Source of the DNA: CALFMR01 sp035550595
GTDB lineage: Bacteria > Acidobacteriota > Vicinamibacteria > Vicinamibacterales > SCN-69-37
Assembly (NCBI GenBank): GCA_035550595.1
Contig: DASZOV010000001.1
Location: 1 to 64,000 of the forward strand
Direction of reading: 5' to 3'
Length of the DNA: 64,000 nucleotides
Shown here: positions 35,181-43,436 of the stretch, one piece after another
How the letters are laid out: every line of letters starts with the position of its first letter
Position numbering within the stretch: the stretch's first letter is position 1
Position numbers and translations under genes: made by a program
The notes under the pieces: generated by a model
The model's database searches: none
Seen by the model: only the letters and a program-made list of their open reading frames with translations
Told to the model about the DNA's origin: nothing

Positions 35181-36733
35181 ACCGACCGGATCAGGTCGCT
35201 CGCTTCCGCGGACACACCGGTCGGTGGGACGTCATCGTCATCGGCGGGGGCGCCACGGGCGTCGGCATCGCCGTCGACGCGGCATCGCGCGGGTACGACG
35301 TCCTGCTCGTCGAACAGCACGATTTCGGCAAGGGCACGTCGAGCCGCAGCACGAAGCTCGTGCACGGCGGCGTGCGCTATCTTGAGCAGGGCAACATCTC
35401 GCTCGTCATGGAGGCGCTGAAAGAGCGCGGCCTGCTCCGTCAGAACGCGCCACACCTCGTGACCAACCTCGCCTTCGTCGTACCCAATTACGACTGGTGG
35501 GAAGCGCCGTTCTACGGTCTCGGGTTGAAGGTCTACAACGTGCTCGCCGGTAAGTACGGCTTCGGCACGTCGGAGGTGCTCTCGCGTGAGGAGACGCTCG
35601 CGCGTCTGCCGACGATCAAGACGGAAGGCCTGCGCGGTGGCGTCGTCTACTACGACGGGCAGTTCGACGACGCCCGACTGCTCATCAATCTCGCGGCGAC
35701 GGCTGTCGAGCAGGGCGCGACACTGTTGAACTACACGCAGGTCGTCGGCCTTCTCAAGGGCGATGACGGCTTCGTCGACGGCGTCGTCGTGCGTGACGTG
35801 GAGGATGGCGACGAACGGCCCGCACGCGCGCACGTCGTCATCAACGCGACCGGTCCGTTCGCGGATCAGGTGCGACGGATGGCGGAGCCCGGCGTCCCAA
35901 AGCTCATCGCTCCAAGCCAGGGGATCCATCTCGTCTTCGATCGATCGTTCCTGCCGGGCGACAGCGCCATCATGGTGCCGCACACGCGCGATGGGCGCGT
36001 GATGTTCGCGATTCCGTGGCACGAACACACGCTCGTCGGCACGACGGACACACCCATCGACGAGCCCTCGACCGAGCCACGCGCGCTGGCGAGCGAGATC
36101 GACTTCATCCTCGAAACCGCGGGCCAGTACCTGCACACGCCACCGACGCGCGCGGACGTGCTCAGCATCTTCGTCGGCATCCGGCCGCTCGTGCGAAGCG
36201 GCGACAGCCGGATGACCGCGGCGCTGTCGCGCGATCACACGATCCACATCGACGCGTCGGGCCTCGTCACGACGACCGGCGGCAAGTGGACGACGTATCG
36301 CCGGATGGCGGAGGACACGGTCAACCAAGCGGCCGACCTCGCGCGGCTGCCCGAGCGGCCGTGCGTGACGCGGGATCTGAACATCCACGGTTTCCATCGC
36401 CACGCGACGACGTTCGGAGCACTCGCCTCGTATGGCAGCGACGCCGTCGAGATTCAGCATCTGATGCGCGAGGAGCCCGCGCTCGCCACTCCACTGCACG
36501 CAGCGCTGCCCTACACCGGCGCGGAAGTGGTCTGGGCGACGCGCGAAGAACTGGCGCGTACGGTCGAAGACGTACTGGCGCGACGCACGCGGGCGTTGTT
36601 CCTGCACGCGCGCGCGGCCGTCGCGATGGCGCCGGCCGTCGCCGCGCTCATGGCGCCGATTCTCGGCCGCGACGATGCCTGGCAGCGCGAGCAGGTCCGC
36701 GCGTTCGCCGACCTCGCACAGCAGTACATGTAG
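35177..36733 (+). CDS. glpD: FAD-dependent glycerol-3-phosphate dehydrogenase
   Basis: 518 aa. The FAD dinucleotide motif VIGGGATGVGIAVDAASRG is at about residues 24-42, followed by GTSSRSTKLVHGGVRYLE, and by HTLVGTTDTPID and TTTGGKWTTYRRMAEDT in the C-terminal half. It oxidises glycerol 3-phosphate to DHAP and passes electrons to the quinone pool at the inner membrane. It is coupled to glpK by a 4-bp overlap. Length and motif order are normal for GlpD; no deletion or frameshift was seen. Confidence 0.96.
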   Translation: MNRPDQVARFRGHTGRWDVIVIGGGATGVGIAVDAASRGYDVLLVEQHDFGKGTSSRSTKLVHGGVRYLEQGNISLVMEALKERGLLRQNAPHLVTNLAFVVPNYDWWEAPFYGLGLKVYNVLAGKYGFGTSEVLSREETLARLPTIKTEGLRGGVVYYDGQFDDARLLINLAATAVEQGATLLNYTQVVGLLKGDDGFVDGVVVRDVEDGDERPARAHVVINATGPFADQVRRMAEPGVPKLIAPSQGIHLVFDRSFLPGDSAIMVPHTRDGRVMFAIPWHEHTLVGTTDTPIDEPSTEPRALASEIDFILETAGQYLHTPPTRADVLSIFVGIRPLVRSGDSRMTAALSRDHTIHIDASGLVTTTGGKWTTYRRMAEDTVNQAADLARLPERPCVTRDLNIHGFHRHATTFGALASYGSDAVEIQHLMREEPALATPLHAALPYTGAEVVWATREELARTVEDVLARRTRALFLHARAAVAMAPAVAALMAPILGRDDAWQREQVRAFADLAQQYM

Positions 36734-36973
36734 CGCTCGCCGCCGCGGCGCGCGTCTTCAGGTCGTGCTTGATCCCGAGGTGCGGGAATGGCATCGTCGT
36801 CGTCCATGTTTCCTGCAATCAATCGCGCAACGTTTTCTGCACGGTTTCACGCCACCTGTAATTCCACTGACCGGTTGCCGAACGATGATATTCATCCCGC
36901 AGCATCGGCCGACTGGTTCTGCTCCGGTAGGTACGACATCTCCACGGTGTCGGACGCTGCGCCTCATCCCTTC
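36734..36973 (+). other. Intergenic region between glpD and the CARF-like gene
   Basis: No gene or repeat identified. The stretch 36810-36900 is lower in GC than its surroundings and contains GATGATATTCATC, but no ordered -35/-10 pair. In-frame start codons exist at 36788 and a possible GTG at 36950, so the next gene's start is uncertain. Confidence 0.3.
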
Positions 36974-38098
36974 ATGCTGCGTCATCCCTGTCACGTGCTC
37001 GTCGTCGTGGCGGGATCGCGCGCCGATGTCGTCGGCGCGGCGTTGACGAGCTACGTCAGCCAGACGCACCGGGACGTCGACGAGCTCCACGTGCTGACCT
37101 CGGCGCAGCACGGCGCGCGCTTGCGCGCCGATCTTCTGCAGTCGACGGTTGACGATCCGCTCGCCGATGCGTGCGCCAGGCTCGGCATCGAGCGGAGCGA
37201 CATCCTGTTCGGCAATCGCACGATTCACGCGCTGGGGGCGTCGACCGATCCGGCGAATCCCGGACCGACCGCCGATGACGTGTTGGACGCGCTACGCCGT
37301 CTCTGCGGCGACGACAACGAAGTCGCCATCGTGGCCGGCCCGGACGCCGGGATGCTCGGCATTCTGGCGCACGCGGCTCTGCAGCTCGTCGGCGGCCACA
37401 AGGATCGCTTCTACTATCTGGAATTCGACACGACCCCGGACAAGGTCGCGACGACACGCGGACGGCAGGGCGCGCGGCGCCGGTCGCTCGCCGCGACGGC
37501 CACGCTGCTGCCCGAGATGCCGACGGTCCTCGCACCACGGCCGATCGAGCCGGTGCACACGTTCCAGCAGTTGGCCGACACGCGACGCCTCGCGCGGCAG
37601 CGGCTCGCGAGTCCGGGCACCATGGTGCTCGTGGGCCGGCAGCGCCTGGTTCGCATCGACGACATCGAGGTGACGCTCCCGCGCTTGCAGTTCTTCTGGC
37701 TCTTCGTGCTGGCCGCGCTGGCGCCTGGATCGTTTCCGCTCAAGGCGCTGACCGGCAACGTTCATGTCGATACACACGGCCGGGTGTCGATCATCGGGAC
37801 GCCGGTGGACCGAATCGCCCTTGAAACGCTCGTCGCGACGCTGCAGAAGACCTTCGTCACGCTGTTTCCGGGTGCCGACGATGATTTCCCGCGCGTCCTC
37901 AAGCACGCGTGCGGTCCGTCGCCCGGATTGCCGAGCATCATCGCGAAGATCAACGCCAAGCTCAAACACGCGCTCGGCATCGGCGCGGCGCCTTATCTCG
38001 TCACTGGCGGACGGGGCGCGGAGGGCTATCGTCTGACGCTGCCAGTGGCCAACATCACGATCGAACCGCGGGTATCGTCCCTGCACACGCGACATTGA
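36974..38098 (+). CDS. CARF-like protein resembling Cas_NE0113 (TIGR02584), orphan
   Basis: 374 aa from the ATG at 36974, the first with a normal Rossmann-like N-terminus (CHVLVVVAGSRADVVGAALTSYV, i.e. the V-x-G-x-x-x-D/Q-VV pattern). The remainder of the domain reads DVDELHVLTSAQHGARLRADLL, LADACARLGI, a segment ending in AIVAGPDAGMLGILAHAALQLVGG (about 118-140), where family members have a GGRK-like loop. The C-terminal half (about 235-374: FWLFVLAALAPGSFPLKAL, GTPVDRIALETLV, YLVTGGRGAEGYRL) has a winged-helix-like order. TIGR02584 proteins are CARF proteins linked to type III CRISPR. Here no cas gene or array is present in the window. The match was made by pattern only. Confidence 0.6.
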   Translation: MLRHPCHVLVVVAGSRADVVGAALTSYVSQTHRDVDELHVLTSAQHGARLRADLLQSTVDDPLADACARLGIERSDILFGNRTIHALGASTDPANPGPTADDVLDALRRLCGDDNEVAIVAGPDAGMLGILAHAALQLVGGHKDRFYYLEFDTTPDKVATTRGRQGARRRSLAATATLLPEMPTVLAPRPIEPVHTFQQLADTRRLARQRLASPGTMVLVGRQRLVRIDDIEVTLPRLQFFWLFVLAALAPGSFPLKALTGNVHVDTHGRVSIIGTPVDRIALETLVATLQKTFVTLFPGADDDFPRVLKHACGPSPGLPSIIAKINAKLKHALGIGAAPYLVTGGRGAEGYRLTLPVANITIEPRVSSLHTRH

Positions 38099-38219
38099 TC
38101 GGCGTGGCGCCAGCCCGACGCGCGTCACGGCTCCGACGACTGCGTCCCGGTCCGCGAGCGCGCGACGTGGGCCTTCGTCATGGGCCGCTCATCGACTAGG
38201 CTGGAACCGGAGGCCACCC

Positions 38220-38717
38220 ATGCCTGAGTCGCTGGGATCGATCTATCTCGCCGAACTCGACGCCGAAGCCAACGCGACACGCGCGTGTCTCGAACGCGTG
38301 CCCGAGGGTCTGTTCGGCTGGAAGCCGCACGACAAGTCGCTACCGATGGGCTATCTCGCACAGATCGTCGCCGAGATCCCGCTGTGGATCACTGTGATGT
38401 GCGAGGAAGACTCGATCGACTTCGTCACGTTTCAGCACGCGACGATCGCGACGACCGAGGAGCTCGTGCGGCACTTCGACGAGAACATGGTCAAGGCCCG
38501 CGCCGCGCTGACGGCGATCAGCGACGAGGCGATCGGCGAATCGTTCGCGCTGAAGGCCAACGGCCAGGCCGTCGGCTCGACGCCGAAGCGTGTCAGCATC
38601 AGCTCGTCGATCAACCACATGGTCCATCACCGCGGCCAGCTCACGGTGTACTTGCGGTTGAACGGCATTCCGGTGCCGTCGATCTACGGGCCGTCAGCGG
38701 ACGAGCGAGGATTCTGA
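38220..38717 (+). CDS. DinB-family protein
   Basis: 165 aa, four-helix bundle pattern. GLFGWKPHDKSLPMGYLAQI at residues about 30-50 and NHMVHHRGQLTVYLRLNG near 130 carry the DinB signature HxxxHRGQ, contributing two metal-binding His. The first metal His that normally follows the GxLA-H element is replaced here by Gln (YLAQ), so the metal site may be incomplete. DinB-like proteins include mycothiol, bacillithiol and other thiol transferases. The gene ends in a convergent gap filled with a heptad repeat. Confidence 0.9.
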   Translation: MPESLGSIYLAELDAEANATRACLERVPEGLFGWKPHDKSLPMGYLAQIVAEIPLWITVMCEEDSIDFVTFQHATIATTEELVRHFDENMVKARAALTAISDEAIGESFALKANGQAVGSTPKRVSISSSINHMVHHRGQLTVYLRLNGIPVPSIYGPSADERGF

Positions 38718-38832
38718 GAGCTCGTTTCGAAACTGCGAACTTCGAACTGCGAACTTCGAACGGGCGAGGCGCCTTCGGCGCGGCCATCGGCTTTGGCAGG
38801 CGTTCGGAAGGAGGCTGGCGACGCGGCGGCGA
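38718..38832. repeat. Heptad intergenic repeat, family 2, with UUCG-type hairpin
   Basis: Convergent gap between the DinB and GIDE genes. CGAACTTCGAACTGCGAACTTCGAAC (tandem 7-mers) is followed by GAGGCGCCTTCGGCGCG, whose GGCGC/GCGCC stem closes on a UUCG loop. The same hairpin sequence follows the heptads at 43340 and 57463. Confidence 0.8.
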
Positions 38833-39714
38833 TCAGCCGAAGCGCGCCCAGAGCAGCAGGAGTGCGATGCCGAGCGGCACGATCGCGACGCCGATGGCGG
38901 CCAGACCGCCTTTCTCGCTGAACTCGACGTGCTGCGCCTGACTCGTCGTCGTGAGGATGAACGGCCGTTTGCCTGAACCGCGCGCGATCTTGGCGCGCGT
39001 GACGCCGTGGGCGGCAGCGAAGAGCCCCTCTTCCCTCTCCCAGCGCGCCTCGTCGTCGGTCAGCGTGCGCGTGGTCTTCGTGTCGTTCGTCTCGGCGTCC
39101 TCGTCGTCGCCCTCTGAGGCGTCGACGGCCTGCGAGCGGAACTCGCCAAGGACCAGGAGCGGGTCTCCGGCGTACACCCGCTCTTCGGTGTAGCGGTACG
39201 TGCCGGTGGATGTCACCTGGAAGACGGGATCGAGCGCCTCGGTCGGACCGATCTTCGGCGGATTGCGATCGGCGGGCTGTTCGGTCGTGCCGAACCAGCG
39301 GCTCCGGTCGGTCGGCGTGACTTCGGCACGCGACGGATCGACCACGCAGACGCCCGCTCCATCGCGCAGCAGCATCGGAGCGCCGCTCGTCCACTCATGG
39401 ACCGTGACCCAGCTATCGGGCCCGGTGTCGTCGTACGAGCCAGGGCGCCGCTGCTGCCGCTCGACCGTCGCGTGATACCACGCGCACGGCCAACCGGTGA
39501 GCGGCGCCGTCACGGCCGGTCCGGGAACGGCCTCGATTCGACCTTCGAACTCGCGGTAGCCGTCCGTGGCGCCGTGGATGGGCGAGGTCGGCGTGGCTTT
39601 GACGAGCGCGGCGCGCTTGCGCGCCGTGACGCCAGCGACGATCGCCAACACGGCCATCGCGACGAAAAACAGCACGATGACGATGAACACGCCGAGCGGA
39701 AGCGCGGCGATCAT
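38833..39714 (-). CDS. GIDE-domain membrane protein
   Basis: 293 aa. An N-terminal TM helix (PLGVFIVIVLFFVAMAVLAIVAGVTARKR), then a domain of about 180 residues with EFEGRIEAVPGPAVTAPLTGWPCAWYHATVER and VTVHEWTSGAPMLLRDGAGVCVVD (the GIDE pattern) and a helical acidic stretch (DASEGDDEDAETND). A C-terminal helix (GVAIVPLGIALLLLW) makes it bitopic. GIDE domains are known best from MULAN/MAPL, mitochondrial E3 ubiquitin ligases of eukaryotes; bacterial members lack the RING and have no known role. No RING-like Cys cluster is seen here. Convergent with DinB. Confidence 0.75.
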   Translation of the reverse strand: MIAALPLGVFIVIVLFFVAMAVLAIVAGVTARKRAALVKATPTSPIHGATDGYREFEGRIEAVPGPAVTAPLTGWPCAWYHATVERQQRRPGSYDDTGPDSWVTVHEWTSGAPMLLRDGAGVCVVDPSRAEVTPTDRSRWFGTTEQPADRNPPKIGPTEALDPVFQVTSTGTYRYTEERVYAGDPLLVLGEFRSQAVDASEGDDEDAETNDTKTTRTLTDDEARWEREEGLFAAAHGVTRAKIARGSGKRPFILTTTSQAQHVEFSEKGGLAAIGVAIVPLGIALLLLWARFG

Positions 39715-39723
39715 GATCGCGAT

Positions 39724-41673
39724 CTACACTTGCGGCGGACGGCCGGTCAGGCGGCTGACGATCTTGCGTGAGACGTAGACCGGGTCGGTCGCGGCGCGGC
39801 GCACGCGGCGGGCGGTGCGCTTGAGCGGATGGTAGACGAAGCGATTGGGCCAGCCGGCGAAGACGCGGTTGATCGGATTCCACAGGTGGCGCCCGCGAAG
39901 CATGGCGCGCTGGTGGAGCGGCATACGGCGCGTTTGCTGCGCCTTGCGCACGATCGGACAGGCCGGCGATTCGAGGCAGTAGCTGTGCAGCTTGTCGTGC
40001 AGGAGCGCCGCGCGGATGGCCTGCATCTTCTTCGAATTCCAGACCGTCCGATACTCTTCCATCGGCGCGATGGGTGCGCCACCGTAGGAACACGGCAACA
40101 CGCCTCGGCGCAGGATGTACAGACTCTTCCAGGGCTCGAGGCACGCGGGCTCACGTTCGGGCCCCAGTGACGGCAGCGCCGCCGGGAGCGGCATCACGTC
40201 CGCTGCGGCACTCTCGTCGCCGCACACGATGACGGGTGCTGATTCAACGTCGACAGTTGAGGAGCCAGCCTCATCGGCGGCAGCGACTGCTGGTACCGGT
40301 GCGGCGACGTCGTTCGTCTCGACCGCGATCGGCGACGCGGTCGACGGAAGCGCGGAGGCCGAGTCCGCGGCGGGCTCGGAGTCGACGACGCCGGCCGTCA
40401 TCGCCTCCTCGATGCCGGCCTCGAACGCTTCGCCGAACGTCTCGCGCATCGATCCGCCGAAGTCCATCTGATCGGCGAGTTCGACGTGCAGCCGCTTGCA
40501 CAACGCTGCGGCGCGCGCACTCGCGCGTACGAGCTCATCGAACGGCAGCAGCTCCCGCCGGTAATCGAAGTGATAGCCCGATCGCTGCCAGTCGAGCGTC
40601 GTCGTCTCCGTGTAGTTCAGCGGGCGCAGCACGAGCCGATCCGCCTGGAGGTCGGCCGCCAAGCGGATGAACGCGTCCAGCTCGTGGAGGTTGCACCGCA
40701 TCGGCATGAAGACGACGTGGACGCGCGGCAGACCACCGCGTCCGCCCTTGGCCTCGATGAGCCGGCGCAGATTGCGCAGCAGGCTCGCGAAGCGATCGTT
40801 GCGCAGCTTCGCGTACGTTTCGGCCGTGGCCGCGTCGAGCGAGACGTACAGATCGATCGGCAGGCCGAGCAGCTTCTGGATGTTGCGATCGGTGAGGATC
40901 TGGCCGTTGGTGGTCATCTGCAGGACCTTCCCCTCGGCCCTGAAGACGTCCAGGAGCTCGTCCAGATTCTTCATCATGAACGGCTCGCCGATCGAGCAGT
41001 TGTTGAGCGTCGTCGAGTTGTCGAAGAACGCGCCCCACTCGCGCAGCGTCTCGCGCGTGAACGGGACCGTCGTGCGATCGCCCTCGAGATTCTTGGCGAA
41101 ATCCCACTCGCAGTAGACGCAAGGCGGCTTGACGTTGCACACGCCGTGCAGATCGATGCCGAGGTTGGGCGGCGTCGACTGCAGGACGGTCCGGCCGTCG
41201 GCGAGTTCCTGCTGATTGAGCACCAGGTTGTCGTACTGGCGCAGCAGCGCCGCGTGGCGGCCGGCATCGGCGTGCAGACGCACGTTTCGGAGGCGCACGG
41301 CGAGCTGACGAGAATCCGGCGGATGGTACTCGCGCGGAAACGCCTTGTTCACCGTCAACGTGACGATGGTCGCGTCGGCCGAGATCGGGATCGACAACGG
41401 TCCCCATCCAGCGGCCAGCGGATGGGAGACGTCAGTCGCACCCGCGGAGATCGTCAGCGTCTGCGTGCGATCGCGATATTCGGAGAGGACGCCGAACTCG
41501 AGAAAGCGATCGGTCACGTCCGGCGGGATGTGCAGCACGGCGTGGGGCTGCATCCAGCGGAACGTGCCCGCGTCCTCGCGTTCTTCCTCGTAGAATCCGT
41601 CGCCGAACAACACCTCGGGCGCAGACGGCGGGAGGACGGCAGAGTCCGGTTGGCCGGGAAGGGACGGCCGCAT
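39724..41673 (-). CDS. Radical SAM/SPASM-like protein with CX5CX2C cluster motif
   Basis: 649 aa from the ATG at 41673. A beta-rich N-terminal domain (residues about 20-125) precedes the radical SAM core. The [4Fe-4S] motif is C179-NVKPP-C185-VY-C188 (CX5CX2C instead of CX3CX2C). Then come FMMKNLDELLDVFRAEG, LQMTTNGQIL, LYVSLDAATAETYAKLR and VHVVFMPMRCNLHELDAFI, in typical radical SAM order. The C-terminal part after an acidic Ala/Ser/Val-rich insert (about 440-520) has CLEPWKSLYILRRGVLPC, then YCLESPACPIV, a SPASM/Twitch-like Fe-S region. Enzymes of this type modify peptides or sugars; substrate unknown. No precursor-peptide gene is adjacent. Confidence 0.8.
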   Translation of the reverse strand: MRPSLPGQPDSAVLPPSAPEVLFGDGFYEEEREDAGTFRWMQPHAVLHIPPDVTDRFLEFGVLSEYRDRTQTLTISAGATDVSHPLAAGWGPLSIPISADATIVTLTVNKAFPREYHPPDSRQLAVRLRNVRLHADAGRHAALLRQYDNLVLNQQELADGRTVLQSTPPNLGIDLHGVCNVKPPCVYCEWDFAKNLEGDRTTVPFTRETLREWGAFFDNSTTLNNCSIGEPFMMKNLDELLDVFRAEGKVLQMTTNGQILTDRNIQKLLGLPIDLYVSLDAATAETYAKLRNDRFASLLRNLRRLIEAKGGRGGLPRVHVVFMPMRCNLHELDAFIRLAADLQADRLVLRPLNYTETTTLDWQRSGYHFDYRRELLPFDELVRASARAAALCKRLHVELADQMDFGGSMRETFGEAFEAGIEEAMTAGVVDSEPAADSASALPSTASPIAVETNDVAAPVPAVAAADEAGSSTVDVESAPVIVCGDESAAADVMPLPAALPSLGPEREPACLEPWKSLYILRRGVLPCSYGGAPIAPMEEYRTVWNSKKMQAIRAALLHDKLHSYCLESPACPIVRKAQQTRRMPLHQRAMLRGRHLWNPINRVFAGWPNRFVYHPLKRTARRVRRAATDPVYVSRKIVSRLTGRPPQV

Positions 41674-41780
41674 ATGGGTGTGCGGCGGGATTCTACCGGA
41701 TTTCCAACGTCTTCGGGCGAAAAGACGCGTGGGCGGCGCCGGGGGCCTGGCCGCCGCGCTGGCGCGGCCGCCAAGGCCGG

Positions 41781-42263
41781 CTACTTCTTGGGCGAAGTCT
41801 TCAGGGACTCGCGCACGCGCGCGACGTCGGCTTCGAGGACGACGCCGTAGGCGTTGCTCCCCGTGTTCCGCACGAACGTCGCGACAGCGGCCACCTGCCG
41901 GTCGGCCAGCGATCCGAACGGCGGCATGTTGCCGTTGGCCGATCCTTTGATGATCTGCGTGACGACCTTGTCCTTGTTGGCGAGGACGGTGTCGCCATCG
42001 AGCGTGGGGCCCGCGCCGCCGGGCATGTGGCACTCGAAGCAGTTCGTGCCGTACACGTCCTGGCCCTCGTCGAGAAGGGCGTCCATCTGGTCCGCCTGTC
42101 CGGAATCGGCTGTTGCTGGCGCGGGCGCTGCCTGCGAAGCGTCGCCGGCCGGCGCGTCCTGACGCGCGGCTTCCGCGCGCCCTCGCGCACTCGACCAGCA
42201 CAGGACACCTGCCACGACGACGACGGACACCAACGGCCACAGACGAACGGACCCACGCGACAT
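41781..42263 (-). CDS. Exported class I c-type cytochrome
   Basis: 160 aa. The ATG at 42263 gives MSRGSVRLWPLVSVVVVAGVLCW as signal peptide, followed by an Ala/Pro/Asp-rich linker. CFECH is the single heme-attachment motif (CXXCH), and GNMPPFG supplies the probable axial Met. NTGSNAYGVVLEADVARVRESLK ends the domain. It is a small soluble or loosely attached electron carrier. Located 107 bp upstream of the radical SAM gene in the same direction and diverging from the TIM-barrel gene; a functional link to either is not shown. Confidence 0.9.
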   Translation of the reverse strand: MSRGSVRLWPLVSVVVVAGVLCWSSARGRAEAARQDAPAGDASQAAPAPATADSGQADQMDALLDEGQDVYGTNCFECHMPGGAGPTLDGDTVLANKDKVVTQIIKGSANGNMPPFGSLADRQVAAVATFVRNTGSNAYGVVLEADVARVRESLKTSPKK

Positions 42264-42346
42264 GACGAGCACTCCAGGCGTCATTGTATCTTCTGTCCAG
42301 TCCGCGCGCAGATGATCGAATGGCGCGCGTTACAATTGGCCAGCCG

Positions 42347-43312
42347 ATGCCGGACTCGCTCCACGCCGCACCGCGGCACGTTTCCACGTCCACGCCCTCG
42401 CCCGCCGGCGTCGTCATCGGCCTGCACGTGCCGCATGCCTTCGGGGCGCGACGACTCGACGCAGACGATGTGCTCCGCCGCCTCGTTCAGCTCGACGTCC
42501 ACGTCAGCGTCGTGGATGCCGCGTTCATCGAGCAGACGCTCGGCGCGCCAATCGAACCGGACATTCTGAATCCACCGGAACTCGACGAAGAGCACGGCCT
42601 CATTCCACTCGAGCAGGTCGTCTTCGACGAAGCGCTCGCGGTGGGACGCGCGGCGTTCGCCGCGCAAGTGCGCACCTGGCGCGTGGCCGCCGATCTGACG
42701 CCGCTGGCCGACCTTCGTCGCACGTGGGACGACGCAGGCGTGCGCATCGCAACGATTCACTGGCCGAATCTGACGGCGCTGAGCAACGAGGAAGTCGAGT
42801 ACGCGTTTCGTGCGGCCGCGGCCGTGGGCGCGGGAGCAATCGCGACGGAACTTTCGCTCGGCGCGCCGCAGCGTCTCGCGCCCGTGGCCGAACGCCACGG
42901 TGTCGCGATCGCATTCCACGCGCACGACGACGCCGATCCGATGGACCTCGAGGCGGCGCTCGGCTACTCGCCGTTCATCGGCGCGGACGTCGATCTGGGG
43001 CAGTGGCTCGTGGCGGGCGCGGGCTCCCCGCTCGCGTTCTTGACAACGCATGCCGATCGGATCGCCATGGTTCGGCTGACCGATCGTCAGACGAGCGACG
43101 GCGCGCTGACCTGGTTCGGCGAGGGCGAGTCGCCCATCCGCGAGGTGCTCCAGGCCATGCGCACGCACGCCTGGTCCTTTCCCGCCATCGTCGAGATCGG
43201 CTACGACCTGGCGAGCGACGCGGACCAGATGACCGAAGTCGCGCGGGCGCTCGCGCTTTGCCGGACGGGCACTGCGGGCGCGGGTTCCGTGGCCGCCAGC
43301 GGATCAAGTTAG
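42347..43312 (+). CDS. Sugar phosphate isomerase/epimerase-like TIM-barrel protein
   Basis: 321 aa from the ATG at 42347 (alternatives at 42284 and 42320; no good Shine-Dalgarno for any). The barrel reads VVIGLHVPHAFGARRL, LRRLVQLDVHVSVVD, GVRIATIHWPNLTALS, AAAVGAGAIATELSLG, VAIAFHAHDD, FIGADVDLGQWLVAG and VEIGYDL, i.e. xylose-isomerase-like strands with the metal-binding His/Asp/Glu pattern partly kept. Most family members act on sugar phosphates or inositols, but the substrate is unknown. The stop TAG lies inside the heptad-repeat motif GATCAAGTTAGAAG. Confidence 0.75.
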   Translation: MPDSLHAAPRHVSTSTPSPAGVVIGLHVPHAFGARRLDADDVLRRLVQLDVHVSVVDAAFIEQTLGAPIEPDILNPPELDEEHGLIPLEQVVFDEALAVGRAAFAAQVRTWRVAADLTPLADLRRTWDDAGVRIATIHWPNLTALSNEEVEYAFRAAAAVGAGAIATELSLGAPQRLAPVAERHGVAIAFHAHDDADPMDLEAALGYSPFIGADVDLGQWLVAGAGSPLAFLTTHADRIAMVRLTDRQTSDGALTWFGEGESPIREVLQAMRTHAWSFPAIVEIGYDLASDADQMTEVARALALCRTGTAGAGSVAASGSS

Positions 43313-43436
43313 AAGTTGGAAGCCAGAAGCCAGAAGTTCGGGTGGCGCCTTCGGCGCGACTTTCGACAGGACAAAAAAAGATGCCCGGGCCGGCGCAAGC
43401 CGCCCGGGCATCCTCACTTCTGCCTTCTAACTTGCC
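43303..43436. repeat. Heptad intergenic repeat, family 2, inverted copies around a terminator
   Basis: CAAGTTAGAAGTTGGAAGCC begins at about 43306 and overlaps the stop codon of the TIM-barrel gene; CCAGAAGCCAGAAGTT follows, then GGCGCCTTCGGCGCG. On the far side CACTTCTGCCTTCTAACTTG (43414-43433) is the reverse complement of the same start. The two ends therefore form an inverted repeat around the bidirectional hairpin at 43372-43412. Confidence 0.85.
43372..43412 (-). terminator. Intrinsic terminator after the GMC operon
   Basis: GATGCCCGGGCCGGC (43380-43394) pairs with GCCGCCCGGGCATC (43399-43412) with one bulge and a GCAA loop. On the minus strand a run of seven T follows (43373-43379). 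It lies right after the subunit-3 gene and would end the two-gene GMC transcript. Confidence 0.9.
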
